Source: Corynebacterium sp. HS2168-gen11 (GTDB lineage: Bacteria > Actinomycetota > Actinomycetes > Mycobacteriales > Mycobacteriaceae). Taken from it: a DNA stretch of 64,000 nt. This document shows positions 35,371 through 45,034 of this stretch, piece after piece. How positions within the stretch are numbered: position 1 is the stretch's first letter; each line of letters opens with the position of its first letter. Position numbers and translations under genes: made by a program. The notes under the pieces are model-generated. The model was not told where the DNA came from. It worked only from the letters and a program-made list of their open reading frames with translations, and did no database searches. The DNA is taken from assembly GCF_024834075.1 (NCBI RefSeq), contig NZ_JANUXR010000003.1, positions 186,001-250,000 on the forward strand, read 5' to 3'.

Positions 35371-35622
35371 TCAAGCATTGGCAGAAGGTGTGTGATGATT
35401 TGCTCGTTGTGTCGAAGAACCAGGACGCTGTGCATGCCACGCTTTGACTTCTTCGGCATCCCAAAGCGGGACTTTCTTCAAGATCGTTGCGACGCGTTCC
35501 GGCGTGCGGCCTTGTGTTGCATAACTGCGCCACGTCGAGGGGGCTATTTTGCAATGCTTGGCACAATCTTCACCAAACCATAATTCGCGTGACGTCTCGG
35601 CATCGATGATCACTACCTGCAT
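35371..35622 (-). CDS. Small HTH-type DNA-binding protein
   Basis: 83 residues: LWFGEDCAKHCKIAPSTWRSYATQGRTPERVATILKKVPLWDAEEVKAWHAQRPGS. This is an AlpA/excisionase-like helix-turn-helix in which an entry helix is followed by W-R-x-Y and a wing ending at a W-D-x-E-x-V-x-x-W helix. A longer open frame reaches 35928, but its upstream part looks non-coding. GGGG lies before the chosen ATG. The role is unknown. Confidence 0.65.
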   Translation of the reverse strand: MQVVIIDAETSRELWFGEDCAKHCKIAPSTWRSYATQGRTPERVATILKKVPLWDAEEVKAWHAQRPGSSTQRANHHTPSANA

Positions 35623-35928
35623 ATTCTGCACCCCAATTCCGTTTCCTCTGATCGATGTGATGAATTGAGAATGATCATAAACAATTGCATGCACATCCAA
35701 CCTCTTAAGTTCAAACGCCTGTTCGAGCCAATGCCGGTGCAAGATGGTACTGCGAAGCGCTGTATGAGAGTTCTGTACATCGCTCTTGCATCGCAACTTT
35801 TCTTGGTATGCGAAATGCACGAAGCGTCGAAAAGCAGCGCGCTTGTGCCAAGTATGAGTTTTGAGCATGGAAACTCTATAGTGGAATCTTGTTTCTGCAA
35901 CATATAACGGCGAAGGAATAGGACGCAT

Positions 35929-36690
35929 ATGTCACAGGTTGACCCGCTGATTTGGAATCTGTATCAAACATTTGACCTGATCGGAGTGCTCCTGAATGGC
36001 ATTATCGGCGGCACGATTGCCCGCCAACGCAACTTCGATTTCGTTGGCTTTGTGTTTCTCGCGCTGTTTTCTGCCTTAGGCGGCGGCATGCTTCGCGACG
36101 TTTTAATGCAGCGTGGAACCGCTGCCGCAATTGCCGACTCCACGTATTTGCTGCTAGCACTCATCGGAGCCACCATCGCACTGGTAACCGACCTGAAAGG
36201 CAAGTCTTGGGAATATTTTAAAGTCCACGGTGATGCCATCATTTTGGGTGTCTGGGCAGTAACTGGATGCGTGAAGGCTTTGACCTACTCTGTGCCACTG
36301 GTGCCAGCGGTGTTCATGGGTGTGCTGACAGCCGTGGGCGGCGGCATGATTCGTGATGTGGTGACCGGTCAAATCCCAACTATTTTCGGTGGTGGCACCC
36401 TGTATGCGGTACCTGCGACCGTGAGTGCTACCGCAATGGTAATTTTCTACCAATACGACCTCAATGCGCTAGGCATGATTATTTCACCGCTGTTAGGCGG
36501 TGGTTTAGCAATTGTGTCGTATTGGAAAGGTTGGGTGCTATTCCGCAGTGCTGAGTGGGCGCCGGTGAATATGACAGCCGCCCAAGTGCGAAGTTTGGTG
36601 CGCAGATCGGAAAACAAAGGCTGGAAGCTCGGCCGCAAGGCGCGCAATGCAATTTCTGAATCTACCAGCAATACTGAAACACACGAGTAA
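35929..36690 (+). CDS. TRIC-type (UPF0126) membrane channel
   Basis: 253 residues with seven predicted membrane segments in two repeated halves. Each half carries the glycine-rich motif of bacterial trimeric intracellular cation channels (ALGGGMLRDV and AVGGGMIRDVVTGQIPTIF). These proteins conduct monovalent cations. AGGA precedes the ATG. The cytosolic C-terminal tail of about 60 residues is basic. The next gene follows after 11 bases. Confidence 0.88.
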   Translation: MSQVDPLIWNLYQTFDLIGVLLNGIIGGTIARQRNFDFVGFVFLALFSALGGGMLRDVLMQRGTAAAIADSTYLLLALIGATIALVTDLKGKSWEYFKVHGDAIILGVWAVTGCVKALTYSVPLVPAVFMGVLTAVGGGMIRDVVTGQIPTIFGGGTLYAVPATVSATAMVIFYQYDLNALGMIISPLLGGGLAIVSYWKGWVLFRSAEWAPVNMTAAQVRSLVRRSENKGWKLGRKARNAISESTSNTETHE

Positions 36691-36701
36691 CCTAAGAACC
36701 T

Positions 36702-37505
36702 ATGAACCTGGAACACTTGCACACCTGGCCGGTACTCAATGTAGCTGGAGCCGTACGTCGCGGAACAGCTATTACAACGACTGGCGATCTTGACCGCGAA
36801 TACCAATTGGCATCGGTGACGAAACTCCTTGCAACCTATGGAGTACTTATTGCAATTGAAGAAGGCGTGTTTGAACTCGACACCCCAATTTTTGAGCAAG
36901 CAACCGTTCGTCACCTGCTTGCACATGCTGGTGGGGTGGGCTTTCATCGCACGGATCCCATTAAAGGAATCGAAACGCGCAGGATTTATTCCTCTTATGG
37001 GTTTGAGCTGTTAGGTGATGCCATTGCGGCCGAAACCGAGATGAGCTTTGCAGAGTATCTTCATGAAGCGGTGTTCGCCCCATTAGGAATGCAGCGTACC
37101 AAGTTGTGGGGAAGCCCAGGACATGAAGCCACCTCAACCGTGCGCGATTTATTGTTGTTTGCTGATGAAATTCTTGCGCCGCAATTGCTGGCTGAATCAA
37201 CGTTGGCTGCTGCATTAGAAGTACAATTTCCAACGCTAGATGGTATTGTGCCTGGCTATGGCATGCACAAGCCATGTCAGTGGGGATTAGGATTTGAAAT
37301 TCACGGACACAAGCAGCCGCATTGGCTCGCACCAAACATGCCGGCAGACGTGGTGGGGCACTTTGGGCAGGCAGGTACGTTTGTGTGGGTGCACCGTCCA
37401 ACGCAGCAGGCTGCGGTTGTTTTGACCGATCGGCCGTTTGGGCCATGGGCGAAGCCGCTGTGGGATTCCTTTAATGGGGAGATATTTCAAGCTGAGGTTG
37501 AATAA
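36702..37505 (+). CDS. Beta-lactamase-fold serine hydrolase
   Basis: 267 residues of the class C/penicillin-binding-like family. The SxxK nucleophile motif is SVTK near residue 38. The second motif reads YSSYGF instead of Y-x-N, so Asn is replaced by Ser. A HFGQAGTFVW stretch near the end stands for the third motif. No signal peptide is seen, so it is probably cytosolic and may be an esterase or peptidase rather than a beta-lactamase. Probably co-transcribed with the TRIC gene. Confidence 0.8.
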   Translation: MNLEHLHTWPVLNVAGAVRRGTAITTTGDLDREYQLASVTKLLATYGVLIAIEEGVFELDTPIFEQATVRHLLAHAGGVGFHRTDPIKGIETRRIYSSYGFELLGDAIAAETEMSFAEYLHEAVFAPLGMQRTKLWGSPGHEATSTVRDLLLFADEILAPQLLAESTLAAALEVQFPTLDGIVPGYGMHKPCQWGLGFEIHGHKQPHWLAPNMPADVVGHFGQAGTFVWVHRPTQQAAVVLTDRPFGPWAKPLWDSFNGEIFQAEVE

Positions 37506-37535
37506 ACGGGGGATAAAGCCCAACTTTACAGTTGA

Positions 37536-37578
37536 AGGTGCGATTGCTGATGTGATGAAGTAGCAATCGCACCTTTTG
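37536..37578 (+). terminator. Terminator after the serine hydrolase gene
   Basis: A 13-base perfect stem AGGTGCGATTGCT / AGCAATCGCACCT followed by TTTT. Confidence 0.88.
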
Positions 37579-37652
37579 TTTGCGTTGAGCACAAGTCCGT
37601 TGGGGAAGACGTCACTTGGCGTTCTGAACTCAAATGAAAGGATTGTGACGCA

Positions 37653-37958
37653 ATGGAAGATACCGCCTTTTATGCGATCGTCACTATTAAAGACTTGCCG
37701 TGTCGGTACCGGCAGCGCGTCGAAACGCTTTTCGTCGAGACGTTGCCAACCCTGCCGCAGGCAACTTTGGATCTTGCTGCAACCATCCAGTGGCAGCGGG
37801 GAAGTCGTGGAGGCTTGACCTCATGCCGGCAAATGATTGTTGGCATTGTGCCGGAACTCCACGAATGTGCAGCACAACTGACGCACATGTGTAGCAGGTT
37901 AGGTGTTGCTGGTGAATTAGTGTTGCTCCAGCCTGTCGAAAAGCTCCTGCACGCGTAA
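37653..37958 (+). CDS. Hypothetical protein
   Basis: 101 residues, not recognised. AAAGGA is suitably placed before the ATG. It has three cysteines and no signal or membrane segment. Its last 42 bases overlap the end of the convergent acyl carrier protein gene. It is real if the ribosome site is used; confidence is moderate because the frame is short. Confidence 0.5.
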   Translation: MEDTAFYAIVTIKDLPCRYRQRVETLFVETLPTLPQATLDLAATIQWQRGSRGGLTSCRQMIVGIVPELHECAAQLTHMCSRLGVAGELVLLQPVEKLLHA

Positions 37959-38201
37959 CTGTGGCTGCCACATATCGCGCTCAACTGGAATGGAAAACTC
38001 CTGCTCAAGCCGAACGGCAAGTTCAATAATGTCTAAGGATTGCAAGCCAAGATCGTCGAGAAGCTGCATGGAGCCGTCGATGGTGGCAGGGTCGCGATCG
38101 GCAAGTTTGGCCAACAACGCGACCAGCCGTACTTGCTGTGAATCGGGCTGCTGAGCAGGCGTTTGATGAAATTTTTGCAGCTGATCGTGCAATGAAGACA
38201 T
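37917..38201 (-). CDS. Acyl carrier protein
   Basis: 94 residues with the ACP signature LLDDLGLQSLDIIELAVRLEQEFSIPV, where the Ser in LQSLD is the phosphopantetheine attachment site (the usual preceding Asp is Gln). The N-terminal 25 residues are a Gln/Pro-rich extension. Corynebacteria use type I FAS, so such free ACPs usually serve specialised acyl transfer. The divergent alpha/beta hydrolase may act with it. Confidence 0.88.
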   Translation of the reverse strand: MSSLHDQLQKFHQTPAQQPDSQQVRLVALLAKLADRDPATIDGSMQLLDDLGLQSLDIIELAVRLEQEFSIPVERDMWQPQLRVQELFDRLEQH

Positions 38202-38277
38202 ACTGACTCCTAAACGTGGGCAATATCGCTACTGTAACAGTACGCTCCAGGCAAGGGAAAAGAGTAGGCTTGCAGGT

Positions 38278-39210
38278 ATGATTTTTGAGCTCATTGCGAA
38301 GCGGTATCGCGAATGGCGTCGCTTAGACAACATTCGAGAAGAAGAATTCCGACCGCCGCAGTTTTCCCTCGGCCGAAAAGTTGGCGGCATCCGCTACTAC
38401 GTTGAAGGCCCAGAGGACGCTCCCGTTACCGTCGTGTTCGTGCACGGCTATACACTTGCCGCCACGGTCTGGCACTTCCAAATTGCTGCCCTAAGCGACA
38501 CCATCCGCTGTGTCGCAATGGACCTGCGAGGCCACGGCAACTCCGCAGTTACCCCTGTCGAAGAATGCACCGTTGACGGTGCCGCCGATGACGTCATGGC
38601 AGTGCTTGACGACGCTGACCTGCGAGGCCCAATCATCTTCGTTGGCCATTCTCTCGGTGGCATGGTCGTTTTGAATTTCTTGCGACGCTACCCACAATTT
38701 CGGCACAATTGTGCTGGTGTCGTTCTCCTCGCCACCTCTGCGCGACCATTTGCGACTGAGGGTGTAGCCAAGTTGCTACGTACCCCCGTCATGGAATATT
38801 TGCAAAGCGCAGCTGTTGAAAACTTGCCTACAACCGAGGCTATTCGCGACACCATTGAAGAATCCGTGATGCCGCTTCTTGCCTCGGCAGCATTTGGATT
38901 TAAGACTGAGCCAACCACCTACAACCTGCACCTGCAGCTCATGCGCGAAACCTCCATCGAAGCCATCCTCGGATTTCTCGAAGATCTCAGTACTCACGAC
39001 GAAACTGACGCACTACGAGCGTTACAAGGCATCCCGGGACGCATTCTCGTTGGTGATAATGATGTTATGGCGCCGCAAGAACAAGCTGAATTTATTGCAC
39101 AGCATTGGTCGACTGCGAGCCTTCAAGTGTTGCCGGGGGCTGCACATATGTTGCAGTTGGAGCAGCCACAGACAGTGACTCTCTCCATTAAAGAAATTAT
39201 TGGAGAATAA
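38278..39210 (+). CDS. Alpha/beta-fold hydrolase
   Basis: 310 residues. The oxyanion-hole motif VFVHGYTLAATVW is near residue 55, the nucleophile elbow GHSLGGMVVLN near 125, the acid is likely Asp in VGDNDVMAP near 258, and the catalytic His is in GAAHMLQLEQP. No signal peptide. Substrate unknown; the adjacent divergent ACP gene suggests acyl thioesterase or lipid-related activity as one possibility. Confidence 0.85.
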   Translation: MIFELIAKRYREWRRLDNIREEEFRPPQFSLGRKVGGIRYYVEGPEDAPVTVVFVHGYTLAATVWHFQIAALSDTIRCVAMDLRGHGNSAVTPVEECTVDGAADDVMAVLDDADLRGPIIFVGHSLGGMVVLNFLRRYPQFRHNCAGVVLLATSARPFATEGVAKLLRTPVMEYLQSAAVENLPTTEAIRDTIEESVMPLLASAAFGFKTEPTTYNLHLQLMRETSIEAILGFLEDLSTHDETDALRALQGIPGRILVGDNDVMAPQEQAEFIAQHWSTASLQVLPGAAHMLQLEQPQTVTLSIKEIIGE

Positions 39211-39372
39211 GTATGAGCGTGTGCGGGTGACGCGGTAGGTAGTGGGCCGTGGCGTCGTGCATACCTGCGGTGGTGCGTGTTTGCAGTCTGTGGCCCGGCC
39301 GGCATCGTGCGCATCTGCGACGTTGCGTGCCGGCGTCGTGAAGCAATGAGTGGCTCTGTGAAAAATGAACGA

Positions 39373-39410
39373 AAAAAGTCCAGCTAGGAACGAACCTAGC
39401 TGGACTTTTT
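39373..39410. terminator. Bidirectional terminator downstream of aceE
   Basis: A 16-base perfect inverted repeat with a 6-base loop. Its arms begin and end in A5 and T5, so it works for aceE and for the converging hydrolase gene. Confidence 0.92.
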
Positions 39411-39423
39411 ATGTCAAGTGCGC

Positions 39424-42162
39424 TTATGCCTTGGTTGGGTCAGTCAGATTGAAGCGCTGAGCAGCTTCAGCTGCAACCTGGCGGTCAATCTTGCCTTCCT
39501 TAGCCAATGCGCTCAGTGCTGCAACAACGACGGATTCAGCGTCGATGTTGAAGTAACGACGAGCTGCTGCACGAGTATCAGAGAAGCCGAAGCCGTCTGC
39601 GCCCAAGGTGGTGTACGAACCTGGGACGAAGGCACGGATTTGCTCTTGCAAGTCGGTTGCGAAGTCAGACACAGCGATGTATGGACCCGATGCCTGCTTG
39701 AGCTGACGAGTTGCGAATGGCTCTTCAACATCGACACCTGGGTTACGCAGCTGCTCCTTGGCCTTTGCGTGGCCGTCGCGAGCCAGTTCAACCCAAGAGG
39801 TGACAGAGAAGATGTTGGCATCTACGTCGAACTCTTCTGCCAGGATCTCCTTGGCGCGAATTGCCTGCTGCATACCAATACCAGAAGCCAACAGGGAAAC
39901 TTCGTGAGTCTTGGTGCCAGAAGCCTTATCCCACAGGTAAATACCCTTGTGCAGACCAGTGACATCGAGGTTTTCTGGTTCAGCAGGCTGATAAATTGGC
40001 TGGTTGTAGATGGTGATGTAGTACATCACGTTCTCGCCACGGCCTGGACCGTACATGCGATCCACACCTTCATGGAGCAAGTGCGCAATTTCGTAGGCGA
40101 ATGCAGGATCGTAGGACACGACAGCTGGGTTGGTCGACGCCAGGATTTGGGAATGACCGTCCATGTGCTGCAAACCTTCACCAGTCAAGGTGGTACGACC
40201 TGCAGTAGCACCCAAGATGAAGCCACGAGCCATCTGGTCGCCAGCTGCCCAGAAGGAGTCAGCAGTGCGCTGGAAACCGAACATCGAGTAGAAGATGTAC
40301 AGCGGAATCATTGGCTGGCCATGGGTTGCGTAGGAGGTACCAGCTGCAATGAAAGCGGCAGTGGAGCCAGCTTCATTAATACCTTCGTGCATGATCTGGC
40401 CGTCGGTAGCTTCCTTGTAGGAAAGCATCAAGTCATAGTCAACCGGCACATAGTTTTGGCCATGTGGGTTGTAAATACCCATGGTTGGGAACCAAGAGTC
40501 CATACCGAAGGTACGAGCCTCGTCAGGAATAATTGGAACAACGCGCTTGCCCAGTTCCTTATCGCGCATCAGTTCCTTGAAGCCGCGAACCACAGCCATG
40601 GTCGTTGCAACCTGCTGCTTACCGGAACCTTTACGCAAGCTGCGCAGCTTGTCGAGACCAGGAACCTGCAGTGGGGTGTAGTTTTCGCGACGCTCTGGCA
40701 GATAGCCACCGAGCTCACGACGACGCTCCTGCATGTACTTGATCTCTGGGGAATCCTGACCTGGGTGGTAGTAAGGAGGAAGATATGGATCCTTCTCCAA
40801 TTCGGCATCAGAAATTGGAATGCCTTGCTTGTCGCGGAACTTCTTGAGATCGTCAAGGGTCAGCTTCTTCATCTGGTGGGTTGCATTGCGACCCTCGAAG
40901 TTGTGGCCCAAGCCGTAGCCTTTAATGGTGTGAGCCAAGATCACCGTTGGGCGATCCTTGATCTCAAGTGCGCGCTTATAAGCAGCGTAAATCTTGCGGT
41001 AGTCATGGCCACCACGTGGCAGACGCCAGATTTCCTCATCGGTCCAGTCTTCGACCAGCTTGGCGGTGCGTGGATCACGGTTGAAGAAGTGCTCACGAAC
41101 ATAAGCGCCATCATTGGCCTTGAAGGTCTGGAAATCACCGTCTGGGGTGATATTCATGAGGTTGACCAGCGCGCCTTCCTTGTCGGCGTCGAAAAGCTGA
41201 TCCCACTCGCGACCCCATACAACCTTGATGACCGACCAGCCGGCGCCGCGGAAGAAGGATTCGAGCTCTTGCACGATCTTGGTGTTACCGCGAACCGGGC
41301 CGTCGAGACGCTGCAGGTTACAGTTAATGACGAAGGTGAGGTTGTCCAAGTTGTTCAGGGCAGCCATTTGGATCAAGCCGCGAGACTCTGGCTCATCCAT
41401 TTCACCGTCGCCCAAGAACGCCCAAACGTGCTGCTGGGACGTGTCTTTAATGCCGCGGTTGTGCAGGTAGCGGTTGAAACGTGCCTGGTAGATGGCATCC
41501 ATTGGGCCAAGACCCATCGACACGGTTGGGAACTCCCAGAAATCTTTCATGCCGTGAGGGTGTGGGTACGATGGCAAGCCACCTTGTGGGCGCGAAACTT
41601 CCTGGCGGAAACCGTCGAGATCGTCCTCGGTTAAGCGGCCTTCCATGAACGCGCGTGCATATACACCTGGTGAAGCGTGACCCTGGAAGAAGATGTGGTC
41701 GCCGCCGCCTGGGTGATCCTTGCCGCGGAAGAAGTGGTTGAAGCCAACTTCGTAGAGTGGGGCAGCGCCAGCATAGGTAGAAATGTGGCCACCAACGCCA
41801 ATGCCTGGGCGCTGTGCGCGGTGCACCATGATTGCAGCGTTCCAACGAATCCAACGACGGTAGCGCTTCTCAATTTCCTCGTCACCTGGGAAGTCTGGCT
41901 CCATGGAAGTTGGAATTGTATTGACATAGTCAGTTGAAGTCATTGGTGGCAATGGCACACGACGTGCAGACGCACGCTCAAGCAAACGCAACATCAAGAA
42001 GCGAGCACGCTCAGGGCTAGATTGCTCCAGCATGCCATCGAGGGATTCCATCCACTCGTGAGTCTCCTCTGGGTCGGCATCATTGATATACGATGCGACG
42101 CCATCGCGAATCAACGCGAAGTTTGTATCCTCAGTGTGCTTCTCATTGTTTGGGTCAGCCAT
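39424..42162 (-). CDS. aceE: Pyruvate dehydrogenase E1 component (homodimeric AceE)
   Basis: 912 residues of the homodimeric E1 that decarboxylates pyruvate with thiamine diphosphate and acetylates lipoyl-E2. The ThDP motif is present ([15 protein letters not shown] ... [19 protein letters not shown], residues about 250-290). [18 protein letters not shown] and [21 protein letters not shown] are family hallmarks. Actinobacteria use this E1 in a mixed PDH/ODH complex. GGAGGTG lies before the ATG. It is transcribed alone from a 237-base promoter region. A long open frame on the opposite strand is an antisense by-product. Confidence 0.98.
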   Translation of the reverse strand: MADPNNEKHTEDTNFALIRDGVASYINDADPEETHEWMESLDGMLEQSSPERARFLMLRLLERASARRVPLPPMTSTDYVNTIPTSMEPDFPGDEEIEKRYRRWIRWNAAIMVHRAQRPGIGVGGHISTYAGAAPLYEVGFNHFFRGKDHPGGGDHIFFQGHASPGVYARAFMEGRLTEDDLDGFRQEVSRPQGGLPSYPHPHGMKDFWEFPTVSMGLGPMDAIYQARFNRYLHNRGIKDTSQQHVWAFLGDGEMDEPESRGLIQMAALNNLDNLTFVINCNLQRLDGPVRGNTKIVQELESFFRGAGWSVIKVVWGREWDQLFDADKEGALVNLMNITPDGDFQTFKANDGAYVREHFFNRDPRTAKLVEDWTDEEIWRLPRGGHDYRKIYAAYKRALEIKDRPTVILAHTIKGYGLGHNFEGRNATHQMKKLTLDDLKKFRDKQGIPISDAELEKDPYLPPYYHPGQDSPEIKYMQERRRELGGYLPERRENYTPLQVPGLDKLRSLRKGSGKQQVATTMAVVRGFKELMRDKELGKRVVPIIPDEARTFGMDSWFPTMGIYNPHGQNYVPVDYDLMLSYKEATDGQIMHEGINEAGSTAAFIAAGTSYATHGQPMIPLYIFYSMFGFQRTADSFWAAGDQMARGFILGATAGRTTLTGEGLQHMDGHSQILASTNPAVVSYDPAFAYEIAHLLHEGVDRMYGPGRGENVMYYITIYNQPIYQPAEPENLDVTGLHKGIYLWDKASGTKTHEVSLLASGIGMQQAIRAKEILAEEFDVDANIFSVTSWVELARDGHAKAKEQLRNPGVDVEEPFATRQLKQASGPYIAVSDFATDLQEQIRAFVPGSYTTLGADGFGFSDTRAAARRYFNIDAESVVVAALSALAKEGKIDRQVAAEAAQRFNLTDPTKA

Positions 42163-42399
42163 TCGACACCTCCAAGGTGATTGTAGATAAAATTCGTATA
42201 CTCGTTCCTATTAACGAGAATGCCAAACAAGGTTATCCTAATAAGACGAGTTTTTCTCCTCCTAGTGTACGTGGTAACACCCAAATTTGGCTTCTTGGGC
42301 CGATATAGTGCACAAAAAGGGGGAATAATCTGAAAAAAAATTCACAAAAATGTCGTAATTACGCGAAGATTTCGCAAAAAGCTTGTATTCTTTGCGGTG
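42163..42399. promoter_or_regulatory. Divergent promoter region between aceE and the DUF3052 gene
   Basis: An AT-rich spacer. CTCGTT-CCTATT-AACGAG near 42204 is a perfect 6-base-arm hairpin in the aceE leader. TATTCT at 42386-42391 is a -10 candidate for the rightward gene and would start transcription at or beside its ATG. Confidence 0.5.
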
Positions 42400-42822
42400 A
42401 TGAACACGAACGAAAACAAGGAGAATAACGCTCTCGCCTACGCCGCTCACCTTGGGCTCCAAGAAGGCATGGCCATTCAAGAACTTGGCTGGGATGAAGA
42501 TTCAGACACCTCGCTGAGTGAAGCAATTGAAGACATCATCGGTGATGAGCTTCTCGACGAAGACACCGACGAGATTGTTGATGTCGTCCTACTCTGGTGG
42601 CGTGAAGACGACGGTGACCTTGTCGACGCCCTGGTCGACGCGGTACGCCCTCTGTCGGACAACGGCCGAGTATGGCTGCTCACCCCAGGAGCCGGAAAAC
42701 CAGGTGCGCTTGAACCTGGTGTCATTCCAGAATCAGCACAGCTTGCCGGCATGGTTCAAACCAAGGCCTCACGATTAGGAGCATGGCAAGGATCTTGCCT
42801 CGTGCCGCGCGGAAGTAAATAA
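42400..42822 (+). CDS. DUF3052 family protein
   Basis: 140 residues, acidic. The pattern AAHLGLQEGMAIQELGWDEDSD ... VVLLWWREDDGDLVDALVDAVRPLSDNGRVWLLTPGAGKPG ... GMVQTKASRLGAWQGSCLV matches the actinobacterial DUF3052 family found next to aceE in mycobacteria. The function is unknown. No Shine-Dalgarno sequence is visible, and a -10-like TATTCT lies 8 bases before the ATG, so the mRNA may be leaderless. Confidence 0.88.
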   Translation: MNTNENKENNALAYAAHLGLQEGMAIQELGWDEDSDTSLSEAIEDIIGDELLDEDTDEIVDVVLLWWREDDGDLVDALVDAVRPLSDNGRVWLLTPGAGKPGALEPGVIPESAQLAGMVQTKASRLGAWQGSCLVPRGSK

Positions 42823-43039
42823 TCGCGAAGCTTGGCGCAGCTGGGGCGTGCTTTGTGGTGTGCCTGTGTTGCGTGCCAGGGTGCGCTGAGCTTGGGATTG
42901 GTTGCTGGTGCGGTGCCGGTGCTGTCGCGAGTGTACGCATGGCACTGTCCTGTCGCGTGGTGCGGTGCCGGCTGCTGGCACGGTACTTGATGGCTGCAAG
43001 AGCCAGCTAAGATGCTTTGGGGCAATGCGACTGGTTGCC

Positions 43040-43131
43040 AATTTTGTACATATACAATGATCCTGCTTGCAGTCGATATTGATTTGTAAGTTCGCTTGAC
43101 GCGCTTTGCGATATTGCAAGGCGCGTTTTTT
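43040..43131 (+). ncRNA. Candidate small RNA
   Basis: No protein gene lies upstream of the strong intrinsic terminator at 43100-43131, so some transcript must be its customer. TACAAT near 43053 is a possible -10 element, which would give an RNA of about 70-80 bases. The family is not recognised; this is a hypothesis based on an otherwise orphan terminator. Confidence 0.3.
43100..43131 (+). terminator. Orphan intrinsic terminator
   Basis: Stem CGCGC-T-TTGC / GCAA-G-GCGCG around GATATT, followed by TTTTTT. It is about 280 bases past the DUF3052 stop. Confidence 0.8.
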
Positions 43132-43329
43132 ACTGTATTGCCGACAACGCTGCACATGCTTTGCTGCGTTACATGCTTTGCTGCGTTGCGGGGAGGAGTC
43201 TGGCGTCGTTAAGCGAGTGTTGGTGCTGAGCGAGTTGTAGGCAATGAGAAAATGGTCTTTGACGTCGCGTTTTGCAAAAGTTAGTCCGAAGCTGTTAATG
43301 TTATCTGCGTTGCAGCGAGCAACACAGTA

Positions 43330-43403
43330 TGCGCCTTTAGCTCAGCTGGGAGAGCAGCTGGTTTACACCCAGCAGGTCGGCGGTTCGAGCCCGTCAGGGC
43401 GCA
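43330..43403 (+). tRNA. tRNA-Val (TAC)
   Basis: A cloverleaf with acceptor GCGCCTT/AGGGCGC (one G-U pair), D arm AGCTCAGCTGGGAGAGC, anticodon loop TTTACAC with anticodon TAC, and T arm GGTTCGAGCCC. The discriminator is A and CCA is not encoded. Confidence 0.95.
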
Positions 43404-43411
43404 CAGATATC

Positions 43412-43448
43412 AGGAGCCACATTCCTATTAGAGAATGTGGCTCCTTTT
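43412..43448 (+). terminator. Terminator of tRNA-Val
   Basis: A 13-base perfect stem AGGAGCCACATTC / GAATGTGGCTCCT with an 8-base loop, followed by TTTTG. Confidence 0.9.
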
Positions 43449-43821
43449 GTTTTGGAGCCATCAATGGCGAACGTGATGCTCGGTGGCATCGTTGTGTGAA
43501 GCCCCGGCGCGCGGTGGTGCGAGACGACGCGCGGTACTCAGCCGCCATTGGAGGCTGTGACGAATCGATGGCATGCCGATTCCCAATACTTTCAGCCGAT
43601 TCCCATCGCTAGATGGCCCAACGCGGCTACCCTCAATCAGGTGGATCCAGTTCTTGAAAGGGAAGGACCTACCGTGCCGACGCCCACCCTCCCTGCCTGT
43701 AGAATCAACGCCAGCGCCCGCAGTGTCGTCAAGCAGGATGCGGCGGTTCCCAAAATTGGCGTTAGAAATGTCACGCTTTTTCAGTTGAAAAGTGCCAGCG
43801 AAACTCCTTATGCTGCCCACT
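43449..43821. other. Spacer between tRNA-Val and the HNH gene
   Basis: Higher G+C than the preceding spacer. Frames crossing it show no recognisable product. GTGTCGTCAAGC at 43723 is a one-mismatch member of the repeated 12-mer family. No clear ribosome site lies at its end. Confidence 0.5.
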
Positions 43822-44988
43822 ATGACCGACCTATTAGAGAAACTCGCCAGCATCGCCCCGCGCGGCGCCGAGCTGCTGCTTGCTATTAGGAACTCCGGTC
43901 TTAATAGGGAGCAACTCGCCGAGAAACTCGACACCACCCACCAAGACGCCAGCCTCATGCTCGCCGTCGCGTCGGTCTTCGAGGAATCCGAGCTTCACGA
44001 CGCCCAACAGCACCCCATTAGCTTCGCAAAATTTCGCTTGATCGCCAAGGCACAGAAACAACTTCGTAATCCTAATATTGATCGGGCGGTTTTGCGGCAA
44101 GAGCTGCTGGCAGTCGCGCCGGAAAAGACGGTCTACGACTTTCACCTTCACATTAAAGAAATTCTCGAGTCCTATAATGAGGATCATCAAAAGCCGCGCA
44201 AATCGCTGCTGCGCTTTTCTGCCAATGCGGATGCCGACGGTATGCGATACGGCTTGTTTAAGCTTCCATCAACGATGTGTACGCGCATGCAGGTTGCATT
44301 AGACCAACAGGCCAAGCAACTTGTCAGCGAAGGCCAGGCAGTTGCGCATTCGGAGGGATTGGCGCTGGCACTCGCGGCTTGCGTCGAAAAGTATAGCCAG
44401 TTTGCTCCAGAGCATATTGGCGAGACCGATCATCCGGACAATCCACGTGACATGCGGCAACGGCCATGCCTGCTCGTGCCGATCGCCGAGGCCGAAAGCC
44501 AGATTGACGGCACCGTGGTCAACAGCGACGGCGAACTCATTAATATCGCCGATATTCTTAATGAGCGCATTGCGGACATGGGCTTCGCCATCGCCATCTA
44601 CCGCGATCACACCGGCGTCGCCCGGCCGCAGGAGATCTTCGACATTAAAAGACTCGCGAACGAAGACGATCGCTTCCGCGCGATCCTGGGGCATCTGCAA
44701 TGTCAGCACCCCGAATGCTCGATCCCCGCAGTGCGCTGCGACATCCACCATGTTGTCGCGTACAGCCGCGGTGGCCCGACCACCACAGCAAACCTTTGCC
44801 CGCTCTGCCACCGCCACAATTTGCTTAACGACGATAATCCGGACCATCCCAAGAATGGCAGAATCGAGATCGATCCAGCCAGTGGCATCCCGCTGTTTCG
44901 AGGCCCCACCGGGAATGTGAGACATAAAGCGCATAAGGTCATGCGCAAGAGTGTGCAGACGTATGCGCACCGGATGCTAGGCCATTAA
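43822..44988 (+). CDS. HNH endonuclease (13E12-repeat type)
   Basis: 388 residues. The first ~270 residues are the helical domain common in actinobacterial 13E12/DUF222 proteins. The C-terminal HNH nuclease is clear: CQHPECS, then RCDIHHVVAYSRGGPTTTANLCPLCHRHN, giving two Cys pairs for structural zinc and the His-His...Asn/His active site. These genes are multicopy and mobile-like in actinobacteria. In-phase starts exist 12 and 30 bases upstream; none has a good ribosome site. Its codons are notably GC-rich. Confidence 0.85.
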   Translation: MTDLLEKLASIAPRGAELLLAIRNSGLNREQLAEKLDTTHQDASLMLAVASVFEESELHDAQQHPISFAKFRLIAKAQKQLRNPNIDRAVLRQELLAVAPEKTVYDFHLHIKEILESYNEDHQKPRKSLLRFSANADADGMRYGLFKLPSTMCTRMQVALDQQAKQLVSEGQAVAHSEGLALALAACVEKYSQFAPEHIGETDHPDNPRDMRQRPCLLVPIAEAESQIDGTVVNSDGELINIADILNERIADMGFAIAIYRDHTGVARPQEIFDIKRLANEDDRFRAILGHLQCQHPECSIPAVRCDIHHVVAYSRGGPTTTANLCPLCHRHNLLNDDNPDHPKNGRIEIDPASGIPLFRGPTGNVRHKAHKVMRKSVQTYAHRMLGH

Positions 44989-44991
44989 AAG

Positions 44992-45020
44992 AGGCCGTTA
45001 TCTCTGACGAGAAACGGCCT
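44992..45020. terminator. Hairpin between the HNH and SURF1 genes
   Basis: AGGCCGTT / AACGGCCT stem with a 13-base loop between convergent genes. The flanking T-run is weak. Confidence 0.6.
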
Positions 45021-45034
45021 ACTTGGTCACCCCA

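Larger units (their letters stand above)
42823..43329. other. Long spacer before tRNA-Val
   Basis: The first ~180 bases are a GC-rich, G/T-skewed low-complexity block with repeated GTGCCGG and GCGTG words. The middle contains TTGCCA and TATACAAT words and a strong terminator, which together could delimit a small RNA (see separate entry). GCGTCGTTAAGC at 43203 belongs to the repeated 12-mer family. No protein gene seen. Confidence 0.55.

Noticed and set aside
35623..35928. N-terminal extension of the small HTH gene up to 35928
   Set aside because: The extra 102 codons lack any similarity to the HTH family and no better ribosome site is present.
39418..41634. 738-codon open frame antisense to aceE
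   Set aside because: aceE on the other strand has complete family motifs and a good ribosome site; the antisense frame has no recognisable domain and is explained by codon bias.
43444..43448. Integration of a second element at tRNA-Val
   Set aside because: No duplicated tRNA 3' end or integrase gene is found near this tRNA.
43244..43612. 122-codon frame covering tRNA-Val
   Set aside because: It runs through an unmistakable tRNA gene and its terminator.
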